Positions 1 through 8,041 of a stretch of 12,241 nucleotides of DNA are shown here, in pieces. Both the position numbers and the translations under genes were made by a program. The notes beneath the pieces were generated by a model. It saw only the letters and a list, made by a program, of their open reading frames with translations. It had not been told where the DNA came from and made no database searches. How positions within the stretch are numbered: position 1 is the stretch's first letter; every line of letters begins with the position of its first letter. Source of the DNA: Firmicutes bacterium CAG:170 (lineage in GTDB: Bacteria; Bacillota; Clostridia; Oscillospirales; Oscillospiraceae); contig FR887158.1 in assembly GCA_000436735.1 (NCBI GenBank), positions 1 through 12,241 of the forward strand, in the 5' to 3' direction.

Positions 1-860
1 GTGGTCTGCGCGGCAAGCTCACAGAGGTCCCCTTCTTCTTCGCCGGAAAGGAGCCGCCCGGCGGCGTGCAGCAGCAGCGCGCCGGAATAGATCGCGCCCT
101 TGTGGGTGTTGACGCCGCCGGTGGCGGCGAACATCGCCTGCTCCGCCCGGACTCCCGCCTGCTGAAGCGCGGCGGGTGATGCGCCTTGAATCCCGAGCCG
201 GACAAATTCTTCAAAGCACGGCCGCAGCGCATGGGCGCTGCGTTCAAAAAGCGGCACATCCATATCCCGGTGCGCACCGTTGTTGGCCTCGTCCACAAGG
301 CCGGGCTTCGGCGTAAAATGCACCTCGGCCAGAAGCGCATTTTCCGCCATTTTCCCCAACGTCTCCGCCGCAAACGCCTCCAGAATTGTTCTGGTGCGCG
401 CGGTAATGGCCTCCAGCCCATGTGCGCGGCTGCGGGAACAGATGCTGACCGGGCCGCCGCAGACAAGGCAGGTTCGTCCCGTCTCGCGGGAGAGCTTTTC
501 TCCGTTCGCATCCAGCACATCGAGGTCGAAGAGCCGCCCCGCCTCCCCTTCGGATTCCAGCCGTATGCAGAATGCCTTGAGCAGCCGCGCATCCTGCGTC
601 TCATAGACCAGCAGCGCTTCCGGCCCGGTCGGCTCAAAAATGACCTCCCGGCAAAGCTGCGCGCACGGCAGCGCCTCCAGCTGCCGCAGGCCGCTTCGGA
701 AGGCATAGCGGATCAGCGGGCTGTCCTTGACCGGGCCAGCAATGTTCATCGTAAAGGAAATGACCGGGCGTCCATACCGCGAAAGAAGCGCGGCCTGACG
801 CGAAGCCCTCCGGTCACGGGCAAGGAGCATCTGCTCCAAAGTGATTTTTGAGAAAGGCAT
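1..860 (-). CDS. citXG: CitXG fusion: holo-citrate lyase synthase / triphosphoribosyl-dephospho-CoA synthase (partial)
   Basis: Bifunctional maturation protein for citrate lyase; 286 codons are seen and the gene continues past the left edge. The CitG part makes 2'-(5''-triphosphoribosyl)-3'-dephospho-CoA from ATP and dephospho-CoA, and the CitX part transfers it to the serine of the CitD acyl carrier protein. Residues about 1-165 are CitX-like: RDRRASRQ (15-22), SFTMNIAGPVKDS (35-47), and the hallmark Cys/Arg motif GRTCLVCG (128-135) followed by CSRSRAH (141-147). From about 165 the CitG signature follows: TPKPGLVDEANNGAHRDMD (183-201) and GGVNTHKGAIYSG (248-260). The ATG at 860 has GGAG seven bases upstream. 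The gene starts 47 nt inside the end of citC, suggesting translational coupling. Such fusions are known, for example CitXG of Haemophilus, and differ from the separate genes of Klebsiella and E. coli. Confidence 0.93.
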   Translation of the reverse strand, partial: MPFSKITLEQMLLARDRRASRQAALLSRYGRPVISFTMNIAGPVKDSPLIRYAFRSGLRQLEALPCAQLCREVIFEPTGPEALLVYETQDARLLKAFCIRLESEGEAGRLFDLDVLDANGEKLSRETGRTCLVCGGPVSICSRSRAHGLEAITARTRTILEAFAAETLGKMAENALLAEVHFTPKPGLVDEANNGAHRDMDVPLFERSAHALRPCFEEFVRLGIQGASPAALQQAGVRAEQAMFAATGGVNTHKGAIYSGALLLHAAGRLLSGEEEGDLCELAAQT

Positions 861-1797
861 ATGTCGTCTCCGGCACCATGGCTCTGGTCTGGTCGATGCA
901 GCCGGCGCGGATGCATTCCCGCACCCGGCTGGCGCTGATATCCCGATAGCGCGGAAGCTCCCGCACCTCGACGCCAAGCGGCGGCAGCAGCAGCTTCATG
1001 CGCGCGTTGTAGCGCTCCGTCAGCGGTGAAAACGGCTCGCTGCCCACATAGCGCCGCCGGATGTGCAGCGCCGGTGCGATTCTCTGCCCGAAAAGCGTCA
1101 GATCGAGGTCGCAGCGCGCCTCCTCCGGGTCTCCCTTGAGAAAATACGCCGGAAAGCTCCCGCGCGAGATCAGATAGTCCCCGCCGGGAACGACCGTGAC
1201 GTTCGGCAGCTGCGCCGTCCCGGCGCGCACGAGGGAAAGCCTGTCGGCGGCGGAGAACATCCCGCCGTTTTCCTCGCTCAGCACGAAAACATAGACCGCC
1301 GGGTTCTCCGCAGCCGCCGTCTCGATCAGATGCAGATGTCCCAGCGTGAAGGGATTGCAGTTGCAGACCACGGCGGCGGCCTCCGGCGCAGGCGGGATCG
1401 CGGCAAGATACCGCGCCAGCCCGTCCCGGCGGCGCTCCATCATGCACATTTCCGCCGTCTGCGCAATGGGATAGAAGCCCATCGAACGGAACATCCGCAC
1501 ATTGGCAGGCTTCGTATAGAGAAACGGATGGGTGACGCCGCGCCGCAGCGCCTCCTGCAAAAGCGCCGTGACCACGGCGGCGCAGGCTCCGCCGCCGGAG
1601 GCCTCCGGCCGCACGGCCAGCTGCTTCAGAATTTTCCCGGACAAGCTGCCGCAGGCGAGGATGGTATCATCCTCGCCCGGAAGCACAACGGTCCATTCGC
1701 TGTCACCCTCATCGCGCAGTCCGCAGGCTGTAAGCAGCTCTGCATAGCCCGCCCGCAGCGCCTGCGGAAGCACGGAGAAGCCCAGCGGCTCAGTCAT
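814..1797 (-). CDS. citC: Citrate lyase ligase (acetate:SH-acyl-carrier-protein ligase)
   Basis: Cytoplasmic enzyme (EC 6.2.1.22) that uses ATP to acetylate the thiol of the CitD prosthetic group, switching citrate lyase on. The product has 327 residues, normal for CitC. The first 120 or so residues look like a GNAT fold (LAVRPEASGGGACAAVV near 60, then FRSMGFYP at 103-110). The rest is a nucleotidyltransferase domain with NCNPFTLGHLHLIE (146-159), GSEPFSPLTERYN (252-264) and ISASRVR (287-293). The ATG at 1797 overlaps the citF stop by 8 nt (ATGACTGA). The GAGG just before it is too close to act well, so coupling to citF translation is likely. The frame stays open upstream to 2058, but that stretch lies inside citF and is low-complexity. 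citC follows citF here instead of leading the cluster as in enterobacteria. Confidence 0.95.
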   Translation of the reverse strand: MTEPLGFSVLPQALRAGYAELLTACGLRDEGDSEWTVVLPGEDDTILACGSLSGKILKQLAVRPEASGGGACAAVVTALLQEALRRGVTHPFLYTKPANVRMFRSMGFYPIAQTAEMCMMERRRDGLARYLAAIPPAPEAAAVVCNCNPFTLGHLHLIETAAAENPAVYVFVLSEENGGMFSAADRLSLVRAGTAQLPNVTVVPGGDYLISRGSFPAYFLKGDPEEARCDLDLTLFGQRIAPALHIRRRYVGSEPFSPLTERYNARMKLLLPPLGVEVRELPRYRDISASRVRECIRAGCIDQTRAMVPETTYAFLKNHFGADAPCP

Positions 1798-3319
1798 CCT
1801 CGTCGATCTGGCGAACGACGTCAATGATCGTGTTGTCACGGTACATGACGACGCCGACGATCCGATCCTTGTAGCGGATGGGGTCTGGCACGCCGACAAT
1901 CGCCTCGGCGCGCTGCTGCAAATGCTCGATGGAGAACACCGGCAGTCCGGCGGCCACGAGCTTTTCACGCACGTCCTCCCGGCGCGGGTTGACGGCGATG
2001 CCCTGATCGGTGACGACCACGTCCACGACCTCACCCGGCGTGACGACGGTGTTGACATGCTTGACGATGCTCGGAATGCGTCCGCGTGTCAGCGGTGCGA
2101 CGACGACGCTGAGGCTGGCGGCCTCCGCCGTATCGGGATGTCCGCCGACCGCGCCGCGGATCACGCCGTCGGAGCCGGTCAGGACGTTTACGTTGAAGTC
2201 CGTGTCGATCTCGAGCGCGGAAAGAATGACGAAATCCAGCTGATTGACCGCCGCGTCCACGAGATAGCTCGCGTAATAGGTCGCGCCGATCTGGTGATGG
2301 AAGTGATTGTTTTTCAGCGAGAGCGCCGCATCAAGGTCGAAGCTCTGCACGTCGAGGATGCGGTCGATCAACCCCTCCTCGTGCATGGCCGTGATCTGGC
2401 CGGTGATGCCGCCGAGGGCGAACCGGCAGTGGATCTTTCGGTCAAGCATTTTCTGCCGCAGGAAGCGCGCCGTCGCCAGCGACGCGCCGCCGCTGCCCAT
2501 CTGCATGGAGAAGCCGTCGTAGAGATAGCCGGCCGCTTCGATGACGTTCGCAGCGGTCTTGGCGATCAGCAGCTCCTTCGGGTCCTTGGTGTAGCGCGTC
2601 GCGCCGGACATGATACCCTTCGGGTCGCCGATGTCGTCGGTCAAAACGACGTAGTCCACGTCGTATTCCGGGATGGCCCACGGCGCGTTCGGATAGGGCA
2701 CCAGATGGTTCGTGATAATAATAACGTTATCGGCGTATTTTGCGTCCGTTCTGGCGTAGCCGAGCGAGCCGCAGGCAATGCCGCTCTCGTCGTCGCGGCT
2801 GTAGCCGTTGGCATTGCCGTAGGGGTCGCAGGACGGCGCGCCGAGGAACGCCACGTCGATATGCAGCTCTCCGCTGCGGATGGCGGAGGCGCGGCCTCCG
2901 TGCGACCGGAACACGACCGGGCAGTCGATCAGACCGCGCGAGACCTGCTCGGCCAGCTCTCCGCGCATACCGGAGGTCTCAATGTGCGTAATGACGCCGC
3001 TGCGGATGGCCTCGATCAGCGGCGCATGGACCGCCGAAAGCGAGGACGGCGCCAGCGTCAGATTCCGGAAGCCCATCTTCGTCAGAAGCGCGACAACCTG
3101 GTTGATGATATGGTCGCCGTTGCGGAAATGGTGATGGAAGCTGATGGTCATGCCGTCGCGCAGGCCGGTGCGGCGGATCGCCTCCTCCAGCGAGGGGACG
3201 ATCTTGTTCTGCGAGGCCGAGCGCTCCTGGAATGTGGCGGGCTTTTTTTCCGCCGCGCCATGGAATACGCCGTGATGGGCGATCTCATCGATGTGCGGGA
3301 TTTGATTCAGTTCCACCAT
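1790..3319 (-). CDS. citF: Citrate lyase alpha subunit (citrate CoA-transferase)
   Basis: Alpha subunit of the citrate lyase complex (EC 2.8.3.10). It exchanges the acetyl group on the CitD arm for citrate, giving citryl-ACP and releasing acetate. The product has 509 residues, close to the E. coli protein. Recognisable stretches include ISFHHHFRNGDHIINQV (59-75), SGMRGELAEQVSRGL (116-130), FRSHGGRASAI (137-147), LGAPSCDPYGNANG (159-172) and TGSDGVIRGAVGGHPDT (381-397), all typical of CitF. The ATG at 3319 is preferred over an in-frame ATG 21 nt upstream because the GGAGG lies between them, nine bases before this ATG. One nucleotide separates it from the citE stop. Citramalate lyase alpha subunits are close relatives, but the icd and hydratase neighbours favour citrate. 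Confidence 0.96.
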   Translation of the reverse strand: MVELNQIPHIDEIAHHGVFHGAAEKKPATFQERSASQNKIVPSLEEAIRRTGLRDGMTISFHHHFRNGDHIINQVVALLTKMGFRNLTLAPSSLSAVHAPLIEAIRSGVITHIETSGMRGELAEQVSRGLIDCPVVFRSHGGRASAIRSGELHIDVAFLGAPSCDPYGNANGYSRDDESGIACGSLGYARTDAKYADNVIIITNHLVPYPNAPWAIPEYDVDYVVLTDDIGDPKGIMSGATRYTKDPKELLIAKTAANVIEAAGYLYDGFSMQMGSGGASLATARFLRQKMLDRKIHCRFALGGITGQITAMHEEGLIDRILDVQSFDLDAALSLKNNHFHHQIGATYYASYLVDAAVNQLDFVILSALEIDTDFNVNVLTGSDGVIRGAVGGHPDTAEAASLSVVVAPLTRGRIPSIVKHVNTVVTPGEVVDVVVTDQGIAVNPRREDVREKLVAAGLPVFSIEHLQQRAEAIVGVPDPIRYKDRIVGVVMYRDNTIIDVVRQIDEDD

Positions 3320-3320
3320 G

Positions 3321-4220
3321 TCAGATATCCTCCACTTCATGCACCTTGCTGCCGGCTTCGTAAAGCGCCAGCAGGCGTTCTGCGCGGGTGACGACGGGCT
3401 TGTCGATCATTTTACCCTTGAGCGAGGCGACGCCGCTTCCGCGTGCGTTGGCCTCCGCGATGGCGTCCATAATGGCGCGGGCCTTGGCCAGATCCTTTTC
3501 GCTCGGCATGAACACCTTGTGCAGCGGCTCGATCTGGCGCGGATTGATGACGGATTTCCCGTCGAAGCCCAGCTTCTTGATAAGCGTCGCCTCGGCGATA
3601 AAGCCCTCCTCGTTGTTGACGTCGGAGTAGACCGTATCGAGCGCGGCGATCCCGGCGGCGCGGGCCGCGTTGAGGATCATGCAGCGGGCGAACAGCAGCT
3701 CGATGCCGTCCGAACGGGTGGTCTTGAGGTCGGTAACATAGTCCTCCGCACCGAGCGCAATGCCGATCAGGCGGTCGCTGGCGCGGGCGATCTCCACGGC
3801 GTTCAGAACGCCGTTCGCACTCTCGATCGCGGCCATCATTCCGGTCGTGCCGACCGGAATTCCCGCTTCGCGCTCGATGCGCTCGATCTCGCGCTCACAG
3901 TCGATCACGTCCTGTGCGCAGTCGGTCTTGGGCAGGCGGACGACCTGTACGCCCGCGCGGACGACGGCCTCCAGATCCTGCACGCCGAGGCCGCTGGACA
4001 GGTCGTTGATGCGGACGACCGTTTCCTTGGTGCCGAAATGCAGCGTTTTGAGCGCGTTATAGACCAGAAGTCGCGCCGCGTCCTTTTCCGTATAGGCCAC
4101 GGAGTCCTCGAGGTCGAACATGATGCTGTCCGCGCCGTAGATATGCGCGTCGCGGATCATGCCGGGGTTATTGCCCGGAACGAACATCATGCTTCTTCTG
4201 AGCCGGTTCTTGCGATACAT
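3321..4220 (-). CDS. citE: Citrate lyase beta subunit (citryl-ACP lyase)
   Basis: Beta subunit (EC 4.1.3.34) of the HpcH/HpaI aldolase superfamily; it splits citryl-ACP into oxaloacetate and acetyl-ACP with Mg2+. The product has 299 residues, the usual length. Visible motifs are RRSMMFVPGNNPGMI (8-22), GADSIMFDLEDSVAYTEKDAAR (starting at 29), VVRIND (68-73), LPKT (96-99), the metal-binding Glu in AAIESANG (E133) and Asp in GAEDYVTD (D160), then DGKSVINPRQI (220-230), which is typical of the CitE barrel. The ATG at 4220 is chosen because GTGGAG lies five bases before it; the longer frame would use a GTG inside the end of citD. It starts 2 nt after the citD stop. CitE-like proteins also occur alone with other roles, but the citD and citF neighbours settle this one. 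Confidence 0.96.
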   Translation of the reverse strand: MYRKNRLRRSMMFVPGNNPGMIRDAHIYGADSIMFDLEDSVAYTEKDAARLLVYNALKTLHFGTKETVVRINDLSSGLGVQDLEAVVRAGVQVVRLPKTDCAQDVIDCEREIERIEREAGIPVGTTGMMAAIESANGVLNAVEIARASDRLIGIALGAEDYVTDLKTTRSDGIELLFARCMILNAARAAGIAALDTVYSDVNNEEGFIAEATLIKKLGFDGKSVINPRQIEPLHKVFMPSEKDLAKARAIMDAIAEANARGSGVASLKGKMIDKPVVTRAERLLALYEAGSKVHEVEDI

Positions 4221-4222
4221 GT

Positions 4223-4516
4223 TCACTCCACCTCCCACTGATAGGCGTCGGACTTTGCCGCGCGGTAGATGGCGGCGTCCACACGCGCGCGGATGGTGCA
4301 GTCCAGCGCGCCCTTATCCACGGCGGTCACCTCCGCGTTTTCAATGCCGTGCGCGGCGAGGGTCTCCCGGATCACGTTTTCGATCTGGCGGCCGAACTGG
4401 CGCAGCACGTTGCTGGTAAGATCGATCTGAATGCCGCCCTCCTCCTTTGGCTGGAGCGTGACCATGATGTCATTGGACTCCATGGTGCCGGCGGTCGCGG
4501 TGCAGATGAGCTTCAT
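4223..4516 (-). CDS. citD: Citrate lyase gamma subunit (acyl carrier protein)
   Basis: Small acyl carrier subunit of 97 residues that carries the phosphoribosyl-dephospho-CoA arm cycling between the CitE and CitF active sites. The motif AGTMESNDIMV has its serine at residue 14, the position modified in the Klebsiella protein. Further typical stretches are IQIDLTSNVLRQFG (29-42) and ENAEVTAVDKGALDCTIRAR (59-78), both characteristic of CitD. A strong GGGAGG sits seven bases before the ATG at 4516. The gene starts 26 nt after the icd stop, the widest gap within the cit section, and a stem-loop covers that icd stop codon. citE follows after 2 nt. Confidence 0.96.
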   Translation of the reverse strand: MKLICTATAGTMESNDIMVTLQPKEEGGIQIDLTSNVLRQFGRQIENVIRETLAAHGIENAEVTAVDKGALDCTIRARVDAAIYRAAKSDAYQWEVE

Positions 4517-4535
4517 GACGTTACCTCCCTCTTGT

Positions 4536-4554
4536 CAGAGCCTTACAGGCTCTG
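4536..4554 (-). promoter_or_regulatory. Stem-loop across the icd stop codon
   Basis: A perfect 8-bp inverted repeat with a 3-nt loop: CAGAGCCT (4536-4543), loop TAC, AGGCTCTG (4547-4554). It includes the icd TAA stop. No T-run follows in the transcript direction; the citD ribosome site comes instead. It therefore does not look like an intrinsic terminator. It could slow decay from the 3' side or set the ratio of icd to citrate lyase subunits. The role is inference. Confidence 0.45.
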
Positions 4555-5760
4555 TTCCAGCCGCTCACGGACGGCTGCGATAAAGTCCTCGCTGGTCACG
4601 GCCTTCGCCTGGAAGCCCTCGTCCACAAGGCCGACCAGATCCTTGGTCATGATGCCATCCTCCATGGTCTTGAGGACTGCCTTCTCCAGCTTTCCGGCAA
4701 ATTCGCTCAGCGCGGGGATGTTGTCCAGCTCGCCGCGCTTGCGCAGTGCGCCCGTCCACGCGAAGATCGTCGCGGTCGGGTTGGTGCTGGTCTTTTCGCC
4801 CTTGAGATGGCGGTAATAGTGCTTGGTGACGGTGCCGTGCGCGGCCTCGTACTCAGTCGTGCCGTCGGGAGAGACCAGAACGGAGGTCATCATGGCAAGG
4901 CTGCCGAAGGCTGTGGAGACCATGTCGCTCATAACGTCGCCGTCATAGTTCTTGCAGGCCCAGATAAAGCCGCCCTCGCTGCGGATCACGCGGGCCACGG
5001 CGTCGTCGATCAGCGTATAGAAATACGTCAGGCCGAGGCGCTCAAACTGCTCGCGGTAGGTCTTTTCGTATTCCTCCTCAAAGACGCGCTTGAACTCGCC
5101 GTCATAGATCTTGGCGATGGTGTCCTTGGTGGAGAACCAGAGATCCTGCTTCGTATCGATTGCGTACTGGAAGCAGGCACGGGCAAAGGAGCGGATGCTC
5201 TTTTCCTTGTTGTGCGCGCCCTGCCAGACGGCGGGGCCGTCCACCTTCTGCACGAGCAGCGTCTTTTCCTCGCCGCTCTCGCCCTTGAAGGTCATGGTGC
5301 AGGTGCCCGGCTCGGTGGTGTACATGTCCACGCTCTTATAGACGTCGCCATAGGCGTGACGGGCGATGGTGATCGGCTTTTTCCAGTTCTTCACGACCGG
5401 ATGGATGGCGCTCATCAGGATGGGCGCGCGGAACACCGTGCCGTCGAGGATCGAGCGGATGGTGCCGTTCGGGCTTTTCCACATCTCGGTGAGCTGCGGA
5501 TATTCCTCCATGCGCTGCTTGTTGGGGGTGATGGTGGCGCACTTGACCGCGACGCCGAGACGGCGTGTGGCGTTGGCCGCGTCCACGGTCACCTGATCCT
5601 TCGTCTCGTTGCGGTGCAGCAGGCCGAGGTCATAATATTCGGTTTTCAGCTCGACAAACGGAGCGATCAGTTCTTCCTTAATCATGGCCCAGAGCACCCG
5701 GGTCATTTCGTCGCCGTCCATCTCCACGAGCGGAGTAATCATTCTGATTTTTTCTTTCAT
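4543..5760 (-). CDS. icd: Isocitrate dehydrogenase, type II (eukaryote/Thermotoga-like), probably NADP-dependent
   Basis: Interconverts isocitrate and 2-oxoglutarate plus CO2. The 405-residue product belongs to the type II (homodimeric, eukaryotic IDH1-like) branch, not the E. coli Icd branch. Substrate residues are present: SPNGTIR (96-102, R102), R111, ARHAYGD (133-139, R134), Y141, K212 in FSTKDTI, and metal-binding D252, D275 and D279 around NYDGDVMSD. The coenzyme loop reads AAHGTVTKHYY (306-316), with Lys where human IDH1 has Arg314, followed by the conserved His. A basic residue there fits NADP use, but this is inference. The ATG at 5760 has AAGGAG eight bases upstream; the longer frame would need a TTG before that site. 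It follows the hydratase gene by 34 nt and precedes citD by 26 nt, so it sits inside the same operon. Confidence 0.95.
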   Translation of the reverse strand: MKEKIRMITPLVEMDGDEMTRVLWAMIKEELIAPFVELKTEYYDLGLLHRNETKDQVTVDAANATRRLGVAVKCATITPNKQRMEEYPQLTEMWKSPNGTIRSILDGTVFRAPILMSAIHPVVKNWKKPITIARHAYGDVYKSVDMYTTEPGTCTMTFKGESGEEKTLLVQKVDGPAVWQGAHNKEKSIRSFARACFQYAIDTKQDLWFSTKDTIAKIYDGEFKRVFEEEYEKTYREQFERLGLTYFYTLIDDAVARVIRSEGGFIWACKNYDGDVMSDMVSTAFGSLAMMTSVLVSPDGTTEYEAAHGTVTKHYYRHLKGEKTSTNPTATIFAWTGALRKRGELDNIPALSEFAGKLEKAVLKTMEDGIMTKDLVGLVDEGFQAKAVTSEDFIAAVRERLEQSL

Positions 5761-5794
5761 GGCTGCGTCTCCTTCCAAAATTCGAGCGCTTGGC

Positions 5795-8035
5795 TCAGTT
5801 CTGTCTTGCGGCGTAGTAGTTCATCAGGCAGCCGTCCAGCAGGATGGCCTTTTCGTCCTCGGTCAGTCCGCGGACATGCAGCAGCAGGTCATGGACGCCT
5901 CCGTCCCTGCAAATGACCTTTGCCGGGATATTCTCCTCGCCCTCGGCAATGGCTCTGCGGATACCGGGAACAAAGACGCAGTCGCCCGCCTCGTATTCAA
6001 ACGGCGTGCCCTCGTCCAGCGTAAAGGGCAGGATGCCCCAGTTGATGCAGTTGCTGCGGTAGCGCTTGGTCGCGTATTCATAGCAGATGTTGGCGAAGCC
6101 GCCAAGCACCTTCTGGCAGGACGCCGCCTGTTCACGCGCGGAGCCGTCGCCGGGCTTGTTGGCAAAGACGCAGGAGCCGAACTGCGTATTCTGCTCCAGC
6201 TTCGCCGCGTCGCCGATCTTCGCAAGCACCGCCCGGAGCGTCTCGGGAGCCGTACCGGCGCGGCGCGTAGCCTCGTCCGAGGCGATGCGCTTGGCGGCGG
6301 GAACATACTCCGGCACGCGGCGGGAAAGCGTGAACTCCGCCAGCCGCAGCGGGTTGGAGCGGTAGGACGAGGTCTCGCCGGACGGGATCAGCTCGTCGGT
6401 GGTCGTGACGGGATCGTGAATGACCGCCGCCAGCTCGACCAGCAGATTTTCGCTCAGCGCGTACATCTTGGGCCAGTCGGTGATGTTCGGGCCCATGACC
6501 AGCTCGACGCTGGGGTCGGCCTTGCCGAAGCCGTAATAGACGCGATGGTCGTAGGCCGTGCGGTCAAAGTGATACGGATGGGGTTCTGGCGTATAATCCA
6601 CATCGGTCGCGGCCGTGATGCGGCCTCCGTTGCGGGCCGTCGCAGCGATGGAGCGCGCGTCCATCAGGCAGACGCCGGAGAACTGCCCCTCGCCAGGCTT
6701 GGAGCCTTCGCGGTTCGGGAAATTGCGCGTGGTGTGGCGGATGGACAGGCTGTTGTTGGACGGCACATCGCCTGCACCGAAGCACGGGCCGCAGAAGCTG
6801 GGCTTGATGATCGCGCCGGCCTCCACCAGCTCTGCCGTCGCGCCGACGCGCATCAGCTCCATGGAAACGGGCACGGAGGTGGGATAGACGGAGAAGCTGA
6901 ACGCACCGGAGCCGGTCGAGCCGCCGCGGAGGATATCCGCCGCCTCGGTGATGTTGTCAAACAGGCCGCCGCTGCATCCGGCAATGATGCCCTGATCGGC
7001 CCAGACGCCGCCGTCGTGCAGCTTGTCGGTGAGCTTTACATGGGCCTTGGGGAAGCGTTTCTGCGCGTCGGCCTCGACCTTCGCCAGAAGCTCCGCCGCA
7101 TGCTCCTGGAACTCGTGAATGGTCCAGGCGTTGGACGGATGGAACGGAAGCGCGATCATGCTCTCGACCTTGTCGAGGTCAATGGTGATCATGCGGTCAT
7201 AATAGGCGTTCTCTCCGGGGTGCAGCTCGCAGAAGTCCTGTGCGCGGCCATGCGCGCCGTAGAAGCCCTTCGTGATTTCGTCGGTCTCCCAGATGGAGGA
7301 CAGGCAGGTCGTTTCGGTGGTCATAACGTCCACGCCGTTGCGGAAGTCGATGGGAAGGCTGGCGATGCCGGGGCCTGCGAACTCCAGCACGCGGTTCTTG
7401 ACGAAGCCGCTCTCAAAGGTCGCCTTGACCAGAGCGATGGCCACGTCGTGCGGGCCGATGCCCTTTCTCGGCTTGCCGGTAAGGTAGACCAGAACGACTT
7501 CGGGCATGGGAACGTCCCATGTATTCTTGAGAAGCTGCTTGGCAAGCTCCGGGCCGCCCTCGCCGACGGCCATGGTGCCGAGCGCGCCGTAGCGCGTGTG
7601 GGAGTCGGAGCCGAGGATCATGCCGCCGCAGCGGGTCAGCTCCTCGCGGGCATAGGAATGGATGACGCTCTGGTTCGCCGGAACGTAGATGCCGCCGTAC
7701 TTCTTCGCGGCGGAGAGGCCGAACATGTGATCGTCCTCATTAATCGTGCCGCCGACGGCGCAGAGGCTGTTGTGGCAGTTGGTGAGCGCATAGGGAATGG
7801 GGAATTCCTTCATGCCGGAGGCACGGGCCTGCTGGATGATGCCGACATAGGTAATATCATGTGAGACCATCGCGTCAAAGCGGATGCGAAGCTGCTTCGG
7901 GTCGCCGGAAATGTTGTGCGCCTGAAGGATACGCCAGGCCATCGTGGCCTTTCTGGCCTCCTGCTCCGGAACGTCTGCGGTGGGAGCGGGAACGCCGTTG
8001 ACAAGGTAAACGCCATGGTTGTGAAGCTCGATCAA
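5795..8035 (-). CDS. Aconitase-superfamily hydratase (YbhJ-like), candidate aconitate hydratase
   Basis: Large (746-residue) iron-sulfur hydratase of the aconitase superfamily, probably interconverting citrate and isocitrate given its neighbours. The three [4Fe-4S] cysteines are seen: C354 in AGCSGG, and C415 and C418 in SFCGPCFGAGD. The LGSDSHT motif (141-147) matches the aconitase DSH motif. In the C-terminal swivel domain GDGSARE (629-635) keeps the catalytic Ser and Arg of the aconitase GxGSSRE motif but has Ala for the second Ser. The usual DH pair of CDHLI seems replaced by CHNSL (87-91). The overall look is closest to the uncharacterised E. coli YbhJ group, so substrate identity is not certain. 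The start is a TTG at 8035, chosen because AGGAGGTG lies at ideal spacing before it; upstream ATGs at 8104 and 8089 have no ribosome site. First gene of the operon. Confidence 0.85.
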   Translation of the reverse strand: MIELHNHGVYLVNGVPAPTADVPEQEARKATMAWRILQAHNISGDPKQLRIRFDAMVSHDITYVGIIQQARASGMKEFPIPYALTNCHNSLCAVGGTINEDDHMFGLSAAKKYGGIYVPANQSVIHSYAREELTRCGGMILGSDSHTRYGALGTMAVGEGGPELAKQLLKNTWDVPMPEVVLVYLTGKPRKGIGPHDVAIALVKATFESGFVKNRVLEFAGPGIASLPIDFRNGVDVMTTETTCLSSIWETDEITKGFYGAHGRAQDFCELHPGENAYYDRMITIDLDKVESMIALPFHPSNAWTIHEFQEHAAELLAKVEADAQKRFPKAHVKLTDKLHDGGVWADQGIIAGCSGGLFDNITEAADILRGGSTGSGAFSFSVYPTSVPVSMELMRVGATAELVEAGAIIKPSFCGPCFGAGDVPSNNSLSIRHTTRNFPNREGSKPGEGQFSGVCLMDARSIAATARNGGRITAATDVDYTPEPHPYHFDRTAYDHRVYYGFGKADPSVELVMGPNITDWPKMYALSENLLVELAAVIHDPVTTTDELIPSGETSSYRSNPLRLAEFTLSRRVPEYVPAAKRIASDEATRRAGTAPETLRAVLAKIGDAAKLEQNTQFGSCVFANKPGDGSAREQAASCQKVLGGFANICYEYATKRYRSNCINWGILPFTLDEGTPFEYEAGDCVFVPGIRRAIAEGEENIPAKVICRDGGVHDLLLHVRGLTEDEKAILLDGCLMNYYAARQN

Positions 8036-8041
8036 GGGAAG

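Noticed and set aside
1790..3319. Citramalate lyase instead of citrate lyase
   Set aside because: The families are close, but there are no methylaspartate pathway genes, and icd plus an aconitase-like gene sit in the same operon. Not fully excluded by sequence alone.
1922..3391. A 489-codon plus-strand open frame opposite citF
   Set aside because: The translation is Ala/Arg/Val/Asp-rich without family character, while the opposite strand is an unmistakable CitF.
5684..7864. A 726-codon open frame on the plus strand opposite the hydratase and icd genes
   Set aside because: Antisense shadow caused by GC-rich codon bias. It has no recognisable domain, and the minus-strand frame has clear aconitase and IDH motifs.
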